A stretch of DNA of 64,000 nt from Silene latifolia (Eukaryota; Streptophyta; Magnoliopsida; Caryophyllales; Caryophyllaceae): positions 32,984,217 through 33,048,216 of the forward strand of contig NC_133534.1 of assembly GCF_048544455.1 (NCBI RefSeq), read 5' to 3'. Under the pieces are notes generated by a model. The model was not told where the DNA came from and searched no databases. It saw nothing but the letters and a program-made list of their open reading frames with translations. Position numbers and translations under genes: made by a program. Numbering within the stretch: position 1 is the stretch's first letter; each line of letters begins with the position of its first letter. Of this stretch, positions 42,900-54,477 are shown piece by piece.

Positions 42900-43470
42900 A
42901 ATAGAGAGTTTAAGATCAATAGTTCAAGAGTTATCTTTAGAAATAGACCAAGTCATTGTTGATTTCTTCATATTAGAAATATATATGTGTATTGGAATTT
43001 TTTAATCCTTTTGGATTTCTAAACTAATCTCAATTTTTTGGGGTTTTATTTTTCCCCTTGTGTGTTATTTGTGTACAATTTTGTTATATCTTTTCTAAGT
43101 TTATGTATTATCATTATTATGAATTTATTTTTTAATCTTTTAGGAGTTTAGGAGTTTAAAATGACATACTTTCTGAGGAAAGTCTCGTCCTTTGTACCCT
43201 TTTATTTTATGGTTCTTAGGGTAAATGAGAATTCTTTCGAACTACTATATATGTAAAAATTGATCAAATTTCTCGGGATTCTTATGTACCAAAAAAAAAA
43301 TATAATTGATCAAAGTTAAGGGGTCAAGGGGGTCAATTGTCACTTTCGGACATTTAGTTCTATATCACCCACCAATAATTACTTATTCATTTTAGACAAA
43401 AAGTTTGATTTGTTGAGGACAAATAACATCAAATACTCATTCATTAAAGGCTTTACCCTTTTGTGAATAA
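42900..43470. other. AT-rich intergenic stretch
   Basis: Nothing recognised except a Helitron-like end beginning at 43472. Confidence 0.45.
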
Positions 43471-43471
43471 A

Positions 43472-43500
43472 CTAGTTTTGTTACTCGTGAAATTCACGAA
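43472..43500 (-). mobile_element. Helitron-like 3' end
   Basis: On the minus strand a small hairpin (TCGTGAA/TTCACGA) is followed by AACAAAACTAG and then T. CTAG with a hairpin about 10 bases upstream is the Helitron 3' signature. The 5' end was not found. Confidence 0.5.
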
Positions 43501-43961
43501 ACTTCACGAATGATAGATTGCCTTTTGAGTTTTTTTTATTTGTCTTTGTTCTTCCATGAGCATTTAAAACATTTGATCATCTTTATCATCGGTATAAACT
43601 CATTAACTAAAACATGAATGACAATAGATTCTAAATCATTATCATTCTCTAGTAGAAAAAGCAGATTTGGTGTTGGTTTAAAAAATGGTTATGGTTGTAT
43701 AACTATGTAAATTCAGGGGTAGCCGTAAGTGGGAGCTTACGACTACAGTTTCAGAACCTTAGCCTAAAACATTTAAGGCCGTGATTGTTTGTAGGAACCG
43801 TAGCCAAAAGTAGACATAATCTACGATTTATATAGTTTAACCGCAGCCCAAAGTGCTGAAAGGCTAAGGTTATATGAGCACGAGCGTAGTCGTTTCTCCC
43901 AATTTACGTGAAGAAAAAATATTCCCTATTTTTTTCGCCCGTGCATATATGGAATTCTAGA

Positions 43962-46900
43962 CTAGTTTTGGGACCCGTGGAAATCACGGGTTTCTTTGTT
44001 TTTAGTTTCGTGTTTGGGTTCGTCTTCTGTTTGTCTTGTATTGAGTCGTTAGTGGAGTGCTATTTAACTTTCTCGTATAGGTTGTTTTGTTATTTCTCTA
44101 TTCCAATATAGTTCAATATATTTGTAGTTTTCGGTTCTGCATCACATAATACCATTTCACACAACAGTAGATGTTCCCATCGATTTTATTTTCCCTTTGC
44201 CCGAGCCAAAGAAATTGGAGTAGTCAATTGAGTAAATGAGAAGCCGATAGTGTTGGTCTAATTTGGACGGGCAATTTTAGTTTGATTTTGCTATGGTTGA
44301 GCAAAAAACTTTGATATTGTGTTTTTGTATGGGTACGATAGGAGACACGGTTGGTTGTCAATTGTTTTCCGTTTATTGGAAATGGTTTAATGTATATATG
44401 ATACGGTTTTTTAGAAGCTGCACCATATCTTGTTCGGGTAATATTGGAATAGTGTCTACGATTTCATGCCGGTATCAGTTTATTATTTTATTTGAAATGT
44501 TATTGAAAATAAATTATTTGAACTATTCAATTTATTTTGTTTTGTTACACGGTACACCCACAACATAACCACATCTCATTTTAGATCCCCAATTCCTCCT
44601 TCAACTCCCAATCCGATCTTGAATTTGCCATCCGAAAATGTTCGTATTCCGTCACACGAACAGATCAAGAGTGTTGTCATTCCTTCCCGTTTATGTTTTA
44701 TGTTCCGTACCATTACTTCCGGCGGTCATCCATTTCAGTTGTTGTTGTTGTTGTTGTTACATTACATGGCAATCAACCACTTCTACACAGTAGACATGTA
44801 TAGATGTGAAGGAATTTTAAAGGTAAACTCGTACCTCCTAACAATGCAAGTCATTCATTTTTTTCATAGGTAAATAACATGATCAAGATATTATCCTTGA
44901 GAATCAAATACGACTCAAGTGTTTCATAAGTCAAAACAATTTTTCACTGTAAAACCAATGCTAACAAAGTTTGTTTCCTCGCAAACATAGAAGGAGAAAA
45001 GAAAAACCACACAAGAAAATTGAGGCCATTGTTACAAGAACTTGAAACTGTACACCAACTTTCATTTTACCATTAAAATTTGATTTCGGCACAACAAACA
45101 TAGATTATCATTCTAGACAATCATTTGATAGGTCAACATCATCTAAACTAACAGAAATAGGACATACCAAAGGAAAGTAAAATAAATACTCAATATGCAG
45201 GTTAAAAAGCGAAAGTAGGATTATCCTCTCTCTCATCCCAAAACATCCAATTTTATTAGAAATCAAGTTGATAAACGGTTTCTACGTTGAAAGTTAACAA
45301 TCATGATTTACCATCATCAAGGGGATCGTATGATAAATATTCTATCGTTCTAATTTTCCCGGGGGCCATTTAGCTTAAGTTTACGTTTCTTTCAAGTCGA
45401 ATTAGTCAAGTATGTAACAATTACCATTTGTACTGTTGCTAAAAATAACAACAGGGCTTAGAGACTATCAATCAGTATAATCTTGTTCCTCGGGTTACCA
45501 ATATTTCAGCGTAGTACCACCTTTAGGAAAAAAATCACGGGAACGATAAAATAACGCCATAGTTAAATTAGTAATAACCAAAACAGTTCAACAGACGGTT
45601 CTACGGAATTTTACGAAGTGAATACCTCCAAGGGAATAACGTAGCTAGATTCAGCGTAATACCGTTTGGCAACCTACAGCAACTGCATTCAAGGCAGGGA
45701 AAAATTGAGACGTTGAAAGCGGGGTGAGAATGAAACAAAAGGAAAACATGTATTACGTCTAGAATTCTCCTACAAATACATTAGATAAGTAGAGAATTTA
45801 ATCATAAAAGTAGAGCAATAGCTAAAAGAAGGGAAGCCTACCGAGATGAAATTTGGGAATGCAATAAACTGACAAATCTATACAATAGCAAAAACAAAAA
45901 AAAGGTCAAAGCTTTGCCAATGTGATATTCGTTTGGTTCAATCAAATGCACATATACCTTATGCTAGATAAACTATCAGCTTAAAAGTGATCCTTAGCCA
46001 GTAAGTAATTTTGTCCTCAATCTAGCCCACATATACACCATTCGGTTAATTGTACAGACGATGAATGTATGTAATGATCAAAATTCAAGCAAATGACCCA
46101 CCATACAAACAATAAGTGTCTCTTTATTAGGGAAGCGGAAGCTATGTGGCTCGACTTAAGTTTGAGGCGGATTGTGACCTTCTTACACGAGAATTTGCGC
46201 CATTTTAAAAGCTAAAAATATGAAAGCTTTGGGTGGTTTGATCAATTTGGTTCATGCTAGACCATATATACAATATCCATATGACCGTCTTAAATGAGAA
46301 TTTGTGCCATCTAAGAAGCCAAAAATGTCAAAACTTTCAGAGGTATGATGAATTTGGTTACTGCTAACCCATGTATACAATGTTCATGACACATTTTATG
46401 TCCCCGACTTAGGCTTGAGACGGATTGTGACCGTCTTAAATGCAAAATTGTGCCATCTTAAAACACGGAAATATCAGAATTTTGGGAAGTATGATCATAT
46501 TGAATATCTATCACATTTTATGTCAAATCACATTAACCACAAAAATTCCAATCTACTCCTACAGGTAACAAATCCAAAACACACAACAATCGTAAATAAT
46601 TCATATTGGGAGGAAGAGGGAACCATAAGAAAGAAGCATACGTTGGAGTAAGCAGCTGGTCTGAATTTCTTGATTTATACTTTTGGTCGGACGTCTTCAA
46701 TGCTGTAACTGAGTGGGGAGAATGGCGATTTATTGCTGCTACTACTATACTTCTTTTACCACCTCCAAGCAAAAACCGAAAAAGTTCAGAACTTGGCCAA
46801 TTTGATTTTCGTTGGTCAGTCAAATCCACATATACCCTATGCTAGATAACTTTGATCTTAAAAGCGTTCCGAAATCAGTAAATAATTTCATCAGCAGTCT

Positions 46901-47522
46901 AATCCACATATACACAATTCGATTAATTGCAAAGATATGTAATTTAAGCAATTGAGAATAGAGCTGTTGATTTAAATTAAAAGCGAGGGATGCGTCGGAA
47001 TAGAGACATGCCCAGTACTGGCGTTGTATGTTGTGGACAGATCTTGAAGGGCGGGGGATTGGTGGCTGGGAAATTGCGATGGATTGGCACAGCTTGGGCG
47101 GTGGATTGGCCGCTGGGAAATTGCGGTGGGTTGGCACAGCTTGGGTTTCGGTAATTTTTGGTGGTTGTGGTTATATACATGAGCTTCCATTTGAGCAGGT
47201 ATTCTGATAGTCGGTAATCAACGGTTTTGCTTGCTGAAGGGGAAAGGATTGTGAGGAAGTTGAAAGAGGTTGGAGTAATGACAGGAAGGAGGTGATATTA
47301 ATGTTGTGTTAATGGTGTCCTTTTGTTTTCTTCAGGTAAACGGAAGCGGGGATTGTTAATTGGGGAGGGGTTAATGGGATTGATGTCTATTGATGCAGCT
47401 GGCAATATTTAGACAGACGTGGCATTCCGTATTCAGACGTGGCTTTTCTTAATCCTACATGGATTTGTCTATGTGGACTTTATGAGGCATTTTAGATTAG
47501 GCTTTTAATAGTATTGTATAGA
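43962..47522 (-). mobile_element. Non-autonomous Helitron (3.56 kb)
   Basis: The minus-strand 5' end TCTATACAATACTATTAAAA is preceded by A, at 47522. The 3' end (43962) has the hairpin CCCGTGATTTCCACGGG followed by CCCAAAACTAG and a host T. Insertion between A and T without target duplication is as expected. The inside lacks Rep/helicase. It contains a ~150 bp direct duplication (45912-46065 / 46795-46945) and three copies of a ~125 bp unit. The frame 46606-46845 has no family match. This region could hold captured host DNA. Confidence 0.75.
45912..46945. repeat. ~150 bp direct duplication inside the Helitron
   Basis: GCCAATNTGATNTTCGTT, CACATATACC, ATGCTAGATAA and CACATATACAC words occur in the same order at 45912-46065 and 46795-46945. 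Between them, at 46155-46480, three ~125 bp units with GAATTTGTGCCAT occur. These are related to the GACGGATT MITE ends elsewhere in the window. Confidence 0.75.
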
Positions 47523-47529
47523 TTTAGGT

Positions 47530-48305
47530 CCTTTAATGCAAAATAAGGTAATAGCACACCAAACATTTTTCCCTATTCCAGTTACTTCTCCCAATTATCT
47601 ATATCAATCTATATCTATATCTATATATATATATAATATAAAAAGGCTAGACTAACCATTACCTTTCACAATTCACCTTCTTAATATCTTAAAAGCATGC
47701 CACATCATCACTGATATTTTAAAAAAAAAAGTTTGAACAATTGTAGCATTAAACACAAATTAAAGCACAAATGTAAAATACTAAATGTTAAGTGTAAATA
47801 CTAAATTGTTAGATTATTTAAAAAAAAAGTTGGAAAAATTGTAGTATTAAACACAATTTAAGGCACAATAATAAATATTAAACATTTGTTTTTTACGGAG
47901 TATTTGTTAAGAAAATTAAACAACAATCTATATCTCTATCTATATTTTTACATTTTTCTCAAGTGAAATGACTATTATTTTTATGATAAAATTCTTTATT
48001 ATTTATGACTCATAAACTTCTTAAACTTTAAGAGATAAATGATTATTATTTTTAGGATTATTTTTAGGGTTTTTTGATAACTGCTACCACAAGTAAACCA
48101 TTTTTTGAGAACTACTACCAAGGTAAAAAAAAAAAGTTTAAAAATTGCTACCATATTCATTGGTTCGGTTAAAAGTCAGTACCAATTAATACTGAACCCC
48201 AGTTTTTGACTTGAAAAGACTAAACTACCCCTTCTTTAACCTTTGCCCCTTCTTTAATGAGACTTTCTTAGTCTCTTATATATGAAAACTTGATTAATTA
48301 CTAGG
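47530..48305. repeat. AT-rich stretch with a ~75 bp duplication
   Basis: Units with AATTGTAGCATTAAACACAA occur at about 47735 and 47838, each behind an A-run. A (TATC/TA)n tract sits at 47605-47640. No gene. Confidence 0.5.
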
Positions 48306-48308
48306 TTA

Positions 48309-48335
48309 CTAGTATAGATCATGTGCTACTGCACG
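48309..48335 (-). mobile_element. Helitron-like 3' end
   Basis: The minus strand reads GTGCAGTAGCAC (hairpin) followed by ATGATCTATACTAG and T. The 5' end was not found. Confidence 0.4.
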
Positions 48336-48399
48336 TTCTTTTTAAATGTATGTGTTACATGTTGGCAGTGATGCCATAAGAAATGCAAAGCCCACTTTT

Positions 48400-49200
48400 T
48401 GGTTCTTTCTCTATCCCACATCGGTGGGTAGGGGCTCTTTTATAGTTTCGTTGCGTTTATATTTATCTTTGTTCCTCTAGTGTTCAATAGGGTGGACCAA
48501 GGGGTTTTGTTGTAAGTGTTGGGCCTGTGGGTTTGGGTCCAAACACAAACGCGCGCGAGCCGGCCTGGCCCGGCTTGAGCTCGGGCTCGGATTTGGGTTT
48601 AGGTAGAGCACCTGCGGTGCGGGCCTTGACCCACTTTTATCTTTTTGGGCCTGTGTTAATGTTGTTGTCCACATTCACTGAATCTGCTGTTGTAACTGAT
48701 GCGTGCTTCATTTATACATTTATCTTGCCATTTTGCACTCATTTCTATGCCATTTTGAGTAGCGTAAGCTACTATTTCCCCTTGTTTTCGGTTACTTTGG
48801 GTCGTTTTATGTTTCATGTAGGTTGTTGACCCAAGAGGTGAAGAATGAGCCGAAACCCGTCCCCGGAGCTGCATTTTGGATACTAGTGAAGCAAGAGCTC
48901 GGAAACAATCGTCTTGCAATGCGTGAGGCTGCAAGGAAGTACGTGGCTGCTGACTGAAAAAGTCGATCGACAGTGCTTTTAGTCGATCGACTGGCTGCAT
49001 ATGACTGAAAAAGTCGATCGACTGATGTTAGTAGTCGATCGATTGGTTTTGCCCGAAGATGTGGTCGATCGACTGGTTTGTATGGTCGATCGACCATTTT
49101 TACTTATCAGGCCGTGTTTACTTAATCGTTAAATCGGCCCATTAGTTGTTTAGTTAATAAATCTCAGCTACTGCTATATAATGAAAAACTGAGAACATTG
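48400..49200. mobile_element. LTR-like remnant with TCGATCGA palindromes
   Basis: CCCACATCGGTGGG lies at 48416. Six copies of GTCGATCGAC/GTCGATCGAT start at 48962, 48982, 49013, 49034, 49063 and 49085. A TATATAATG box follows near 49173. This is the layout of a plant LTR, but I cannot fix the ends, find a primer site or see a second copy. Confidence 0.4.
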
Positions 49201-49518
49201 TTAGGGTATCTTGATTTTACGGTTAAACACTCCATACGTTGCTTTTGCTTTGGGATTCGGATCGGAAAATTTGTAATCATTCCTTTTTCATTCGATAATT
49301 TAATTAACCTTTCGTTCTTCAATTATTATTTCCTCTTATTCGTTTTACTCTTCTTTGTCTTGCTTTTATTGTATGCTTGATTATTTTTTACATCTTATTA
49401 TCATGTTTAATTTAGTTTTCTTTATTATTGTTAATTTCATCAGTTCGATCATGAGTAGTTAATTTCTTTATGCTAGGATTTAGGGGATCCATGGTTGTAT
49501 GACGGTATTAAATTAGAA

Positions 49519-52037
49519 CTAGTTCTTGTGCCCGTGAAACTCACGGGGCATTCATGTGTACTGTGTAGTTAAAGTTGGACAACAGTGCGGTTAGTTCAAC
49601 CCGATCCGTCCCACACACTTTTGGGCCCAAATTATCCAGCCAACCTTGCTCGCGCCAGCGTCTCCGGGTCCCCCTACCCGGGCAGGCCAAGGCCCAAGAT
49701 TTCCGGCCCAGCTTTTCCTGGCCCGCTAAAAATCAAAATAAATAATATAAATAAGTCCTATATGGGCCGGGCATGGACCAGACAATATGGACCCCAGCAG
49801 AACGGGACCCCTTTTCAATGCCATGCCCAGGCCATTAATCGGCAGCCCATCCTGCCCTGCACCCAATATACCGCTTTATGAGTTGTTGTACTTTTGACGA
49901 TAATGCATTTTGCTAAGAATAGATGGTCGTCATGACTCATGAGGGTGTTTTGGTTTATTTTTTCTTTTTGTAAATAGAGCAACATAATGAGCACATGACC
50001 TCAATTTTTAGCCTTAAACGAAGAAAGATGAAACGAACTTGCATTAAGAATGGAATAACTATAAAAGAAGAGTGAAATTCACGAACTTTTTTTTTGTTTT
50101 CCGATTTATGTAACATTCGAAGCTTTGCGATAATGTATGTTGTTAAACATATGTTTCCATTGCAACCAAAATAAAATAAAATAGTTCCAAGAACTTCATA
50201 ATTTCTGATAAATAAAAGCTTTGAAAGGAAAGCCTTGTTTTTTTTTTGAAGTTAACCACTTTATTTCATCACAATTTACACAATTCTTGCCCGCTTTGAA
50301 AGGAAAGGTTCTGAGGTTGAAACAGTTCTGTTCTCACAGCCAGAGAGGCTGATTGGATTAGCTGCATAGCTAGATTCTAAGAAAGCCTTGTTTTTTGTTT
50401 CATGTATAGTTTTTTGGAAATTTTGGACTCTTGATGTAATTGTTTGTTGATATCATCAATATATACTTCCCTTTTACCAAAAAAAAAATAGCTTTGAAAG
50501 GAGCAAATATATAATTTCCCGTTGAAACTAAGCCGCACATCTTCATCTAAACAGTTTTCTCAATTTAACTTTTTTTGGGTAAGAGTTTTGATTAGTATTA
50601 ATGTGAGTTTAGAAACATTAATGCACTAAGAATTCACAAATTATTTGTAAAGCGGACAAGAATTATGTAAATTGTTGGCTTGGTAATCAATTTTTAATTT
50701 TTATAACCTCTTTTTTGTCGTTTTACTCTATTATAAAACCGTTTTACAAAAACTAATTGATAAAAGTTAACTTACATAACCTTTCATTGGATTTTTTGTT
50801 TTTAATTTTTTATTGAATACATTTCTCCTTGAAAATTTGCTTGACATTTTCGTCCGTCTAAGTATGTTTACGGTCTTAGATCTAGTTATATACTACCCTT
50901 AATTCTAAACTCTAAAGTCATTTGCATGAAACCTACGCAACTCAAGTTTCGGAACAAACTTACAAGTCCCTATTGACAAATAATTATTTACCTTCTTTAT
51001 TGCTATCTTTATTTATCAACTATCGAAACTAAGAAGTCAACTATCTAACTACATAAGCATAGATGTAACATCTTTACCCTCATCGTGGAACATCTATTTA
51101 AAACCCTCCATTATTGGAGATTTTGACAATCAAAATCCATTGTTGGTAAATTTTTGTAACTTTAGTCACTTAAAAGTAGAAGTAATATATGTCGGGTAAA
51201 GCAAAATAAAATGACAACATATACCTCATCCCTTCTTTCTACACCAAAGAATAGTTATTAAATTCTGGAAAAAAAAGTAGAAGATCAGCCAAGTAAGAAT
51301 TTAAAAAGAAAGGAAATAGGAAACATTAAAAACAAACCAAACAGACAATGCATAATGAACGAAATAAAGTGGTTAACTTCATTTTTTTTATCAGTGAAAC
51401 GTTTAAATTTAGAACTATTAACTTCCCTACTTTATAATCAATGATGAAAAGAAAATAAAAGTATAATCCCACACCTTTGATTCAAGTACATGAGTTCCAA
51501 ACGTTTCTTTCAATCAACTAATGAGTAGTTCTTAATCGAAATATTCCGCAACCGCGCAACGAACTAACATGTTTTATAATCTTGAAATACCTGAAAGAAC
51601 CAAGACAATAAATTTCAGTAAAAATCTAGCAAATTTTTTGAAATGCACGTGAATGCTTCAGCTTTTAAAAAAGTATAGATTGAGGAATGACGAATGATAG
51701 ATAACTACGAATTTGGAGGTGATATAAGAAGATGAAAACAGGAAAAGAATTGGGATACAAAAATATATTAAGGAAATTAATATAAGCTTTTTATAACTTG
51801 CATGTTAATGCACGATGTCAAATGACCGTTACAAATTGGAATCTCAAAGGAGTATTGAAGAGTCACATTAATAAATTATTATGAATATTAATGTGCTTTG
51901 AAGAACTTCTTAATTGCAGAAAAAATGACGTTCAATCTTAGCCTTCAGCAAATGAAATAAGTTTACATACTATTCGTGACTCTCCTTGTTGACACGTGGT
52001 TAGATTTGGTGCTCAATCTAGCCTTTTAATAGTATTA
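49519..52037 (-). mobile_element. Non-autonomous Helitron (~2.5 kb)
   Basis: The 3' end at 49519 has the hairpin CCCGTGAGTTTCACGGG, then CACAAGAACTAG and T on the minus strand. At the other end (~52037) TAATACTATTAAAAGGCTAG matches the 5' end of the Helitron at 47522, although the first bases are replaced by the CTAG end of a neighbouring copy. There is no Rep/helicase. Bases 49590-49870 are GC-rich and may be captured DNA. Confidence 0.6.
50229..50396 (-). mobile_element. Retroposed ~136 bp insert with 16 bp target duplication
   Basis: GAAAGCCTTGTTTTTT occurs exactly at 50229-50244 and 50381-50396. The enclosed 136 bp begins with T residues on the plus strand (A-tail on minus). Long direct flanks plus an A-tail are signs of LINE-driven retroposition. 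It does not look like a SINE with A/B boxes, so it may be a retroposed piece of an unknown RNA. Confidence 0.6.
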
Positions 52038-53329
52038 CTAGTTTTGGGACCCGTGAGAATCATGAGTTTTTTTGTTTTAAGTTTCTTTGTTGGGTTTTCT
52101 TCCGTAAAGCCTTTGTTTTGATTTTTCATTTTTCCCGTTTTTGTCCATTTTGGAGGCCCAATTTGTTTTATTTTTTTGTCGTTATTTTCTCCTTTTCTGC
52201 TTTTTGGTTGGTTATGACTTATGAGAACTAACCCGGTTTTGAATTTCCGCTTTCATTTTAAATTTTGGTTGTATCTCTGTCGGGGAAACCAACACAAAAC
52301 AACAGTCGTTCTTCATTTTTGCTCTCTCTATTGCTAGTCCCGTTTTTTGCCTGAGCTGTAGATCTCGCCAAGGTTAAATTGTCATCATTCGGATCCTTTG
52401 GTCAACCGTTTTATGCTCTTCCCCGCCATTCTCAGTTTAGATCATGGTATTTGTTGAGATGCATGAATAATTAATTAAAAGGTGAATACATTAATAATTT
52501 TGTATGCAATTATGTCAAAATTTATGAATACCAATTTATAACTACCAATAATTCGTGAGACTTCTATATTATAAAATTGGTTTAATAGTGTTATTTAATT
52601 TTCTCCAAAGTTTAAATTGTAATAAACAAAGAGAAATGTAGTAAAATACGCATTTGTAACTCATCTAACTTGGCAACAAAACTAATTCTTTTTTTTTGTA
52701 TGTTCATGAAAATTATTTTCTCTTATTTTTTCTATTTACAACCAACAATCTTAATATCGATGATTTACAACAATTGTGATTTGAAAATTTAAGTTGGGAT
52801 AATAGAGAAAAATTAATTGTGGGAGGGTTAAAATTTCCAAAATTCATAAGGTACGGAATTGGCCTAATTTAGTGCTCATATGCATTACAAATATTTGTCC
52901 ATTGATAGAATATGAAAAGCTAATAGAAACAAACAACAATAAGCACTAATATCCACCATATTTGTAGAGTAAGAGTCACTTTTTATATATATATATATAT
53001 CTATGAATGATAAACATATAAATATCAATTAATATCACAAAGTCAAGTTTACAACAAATTTCACCTTGATGAAAATCTAATCACCAATTTATGTTTCAAA
53101 ACTTCATTAAAAATACAAATACTTTGACTTAAATGACAAGACATTGTTTATAAAATTGAATATTTTACATGAAATGTATTAGAAAATTAAAAACCAAGTG
53201 AAAAGAATAGGAAACCATAAAGCTATAATAAACCAAATGTGTTAGATTGGAAGTCATGAATAAGGGAATGAAAGTTACAAGAGCATAAACCATCACCTAA
53301 ATTAATTACTCACATATATAATAAGAAAA
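52038..53329 (-). mobile_element. Helitron-like 3' end and unassigned body
   Basis: CTAG at 52038 with TTTTGGGACCCGTGAGAATC behind it is homologous to the 3' end at 43962, though the hairpin is decayed (CCCGTGAGAATCATGAG). It directly abuts the preceding Helitron's 5' end. The body to 53329 is AT-rich. Its own 5' end is not identified. Confidence 0.45.
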
Positions 53330-53724
53330 CTAGTTTTTGAACCCGTGCACTGCACGGGTGGAAACGGAAAGATTTATTAAATGTAACAACTTACATATTT
53401 TTTGGATTTAGTAAATTATTAAATTATTGAAAATTTCACATTGTCTACTACTCATACACTTTTGATACTATGAATTTTTTTATTCGAAATACTATGATTT
53501 TTTTCTCGACTTTTGATAAGTTATTGGGAAATAGTCGAAGTAGGCAGCTGAGATAACTTAGACTTGTCCAAATTGAGCGAATCTGAATAACCCTACCTGA
53601 CACCCGAATTCAGAACCAAAGTGTAATACTCCGTATTTATAAGTCTTGGGGTACTCTATCGAGTAGGCCTTACTCTGTCGAGTAAGGGTATGTTGCGTTT
53701 TAGAAAAGTTTCTGACCTGTTGGG

Positions 53725-53801
53725 TACTCGATCGAGTAGCTGGGGTACTCGATCGAGTAGGGGGGTACTCGATCGAGTATCCTTGGGTACTCGATCGAGT
53801 A
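53725..53801. repeat. Four TACTCGATCGAGTA palindromes in the 5' LTR
   Basis: Starts at 53725, 53746, 53766 and 53788 (steps 21, 20, 22 bp). In the 3' LTR they start at 59444, 59464, 59483 and 59505. They lie about 55-130 bases upstream of the TATA box, where an activator would bind. Confidence 0.95.
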
Positions 53802-53852
53802 TAGGATTTCTGAGGATGTTTTGTCGGGTTTTGTTAAATGATGCGAGATAAG

Positions 53853-53860
53853 TATAAAAG
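53853..53860 (+). promoter_or_regulatory. TATA box of the 5' LTR (also 59569-59576)
   Basis: TATAAAAG lies behind the palindrome cluster. Transcription would start near 53885. Confidence 0.75.
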
Positions 53861-54384
53861 GTTGCCCGTCACTTTTCTTAGTTTCTTTTATATGTTCTAA
53901 AACCTAAGTGAGGAGAAAAGGAGTTACGTAGTTTGTCTGTCATCGCATCGTTAGCAAATCCCGGAGCTAGAGGTGTCGGATTTCATTGTTCTTTGCATCA
54001 TAGTGTTCCTTGCGTCAAGGGTAAGTCCTACATACCAATTTTATAGCGTTTGGTTGACTTTGTTTAAACCCTAATTTTGGGATTGGGGGTTTTTATGATT
54101 TGTTGTGTTGGTAGTGATTATGTGATTATGTGTATAGGAGAAGGGTTTGTAAAGGAGAGGTTTTGAGACAATTTGCTAGATCGTCGATGATTGTGTTGCT
54201 TTCCGGTAGGATTTCTACTCGTATTAGTCCCATAATGGGATGATTGTTGATGTGTTGAGATTGATTGTTTGATATAGTAATTATATTGTGACAAATTTGT
54301 GATTGTGATTGTACATCGTTGATAGATTGAGACGGTTGTTGATATTGTGATTGTGATTGGTTGCCTATGGTTCTCGAGATGCGT

Positions 54385-54477
54385 TCTCGGGTGAGTGGAG
54401 TCACTTGCGGGAGTGGCTTCACGCCCTAGTTTCGCCCTTCGTGGAACCCGCCACGGAAGGGGATGTGCACATTAATG
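54385..54477 (+). other. Leader hairpins and GGGGATGTGCACATTAATG
   Basis: A stem GTGGAGTCACT/AGTGGCTTCAC (with G-U pairs) is followed by CCCTTCGTGG/CCACGGAAGGG. The second stem runs straight into the 19-mer. The same is at 60110-60193 and, with a different stem, at 28611-28653. Confidence 0.65.

Noticed and set aside
46606-46845. 79-codon frame in the Helitron with some protein-like look
   Set aside because: No family motif and it overlaps a duplicated non-coding segment. Support is insufficient.
49585-49881. 98-codon Pro-rich frame
   Set aside because: It comes from a GC-rich patch with GGCCC words. No start context or homology is visible.
53725-53801. Palindrome ladders read as a CRISPR or as restriction-site arrays
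   Set aside because: They lie in LTRs upstream of TATA boxes, with short conserved spacers. LTR regulatory sites fit better.
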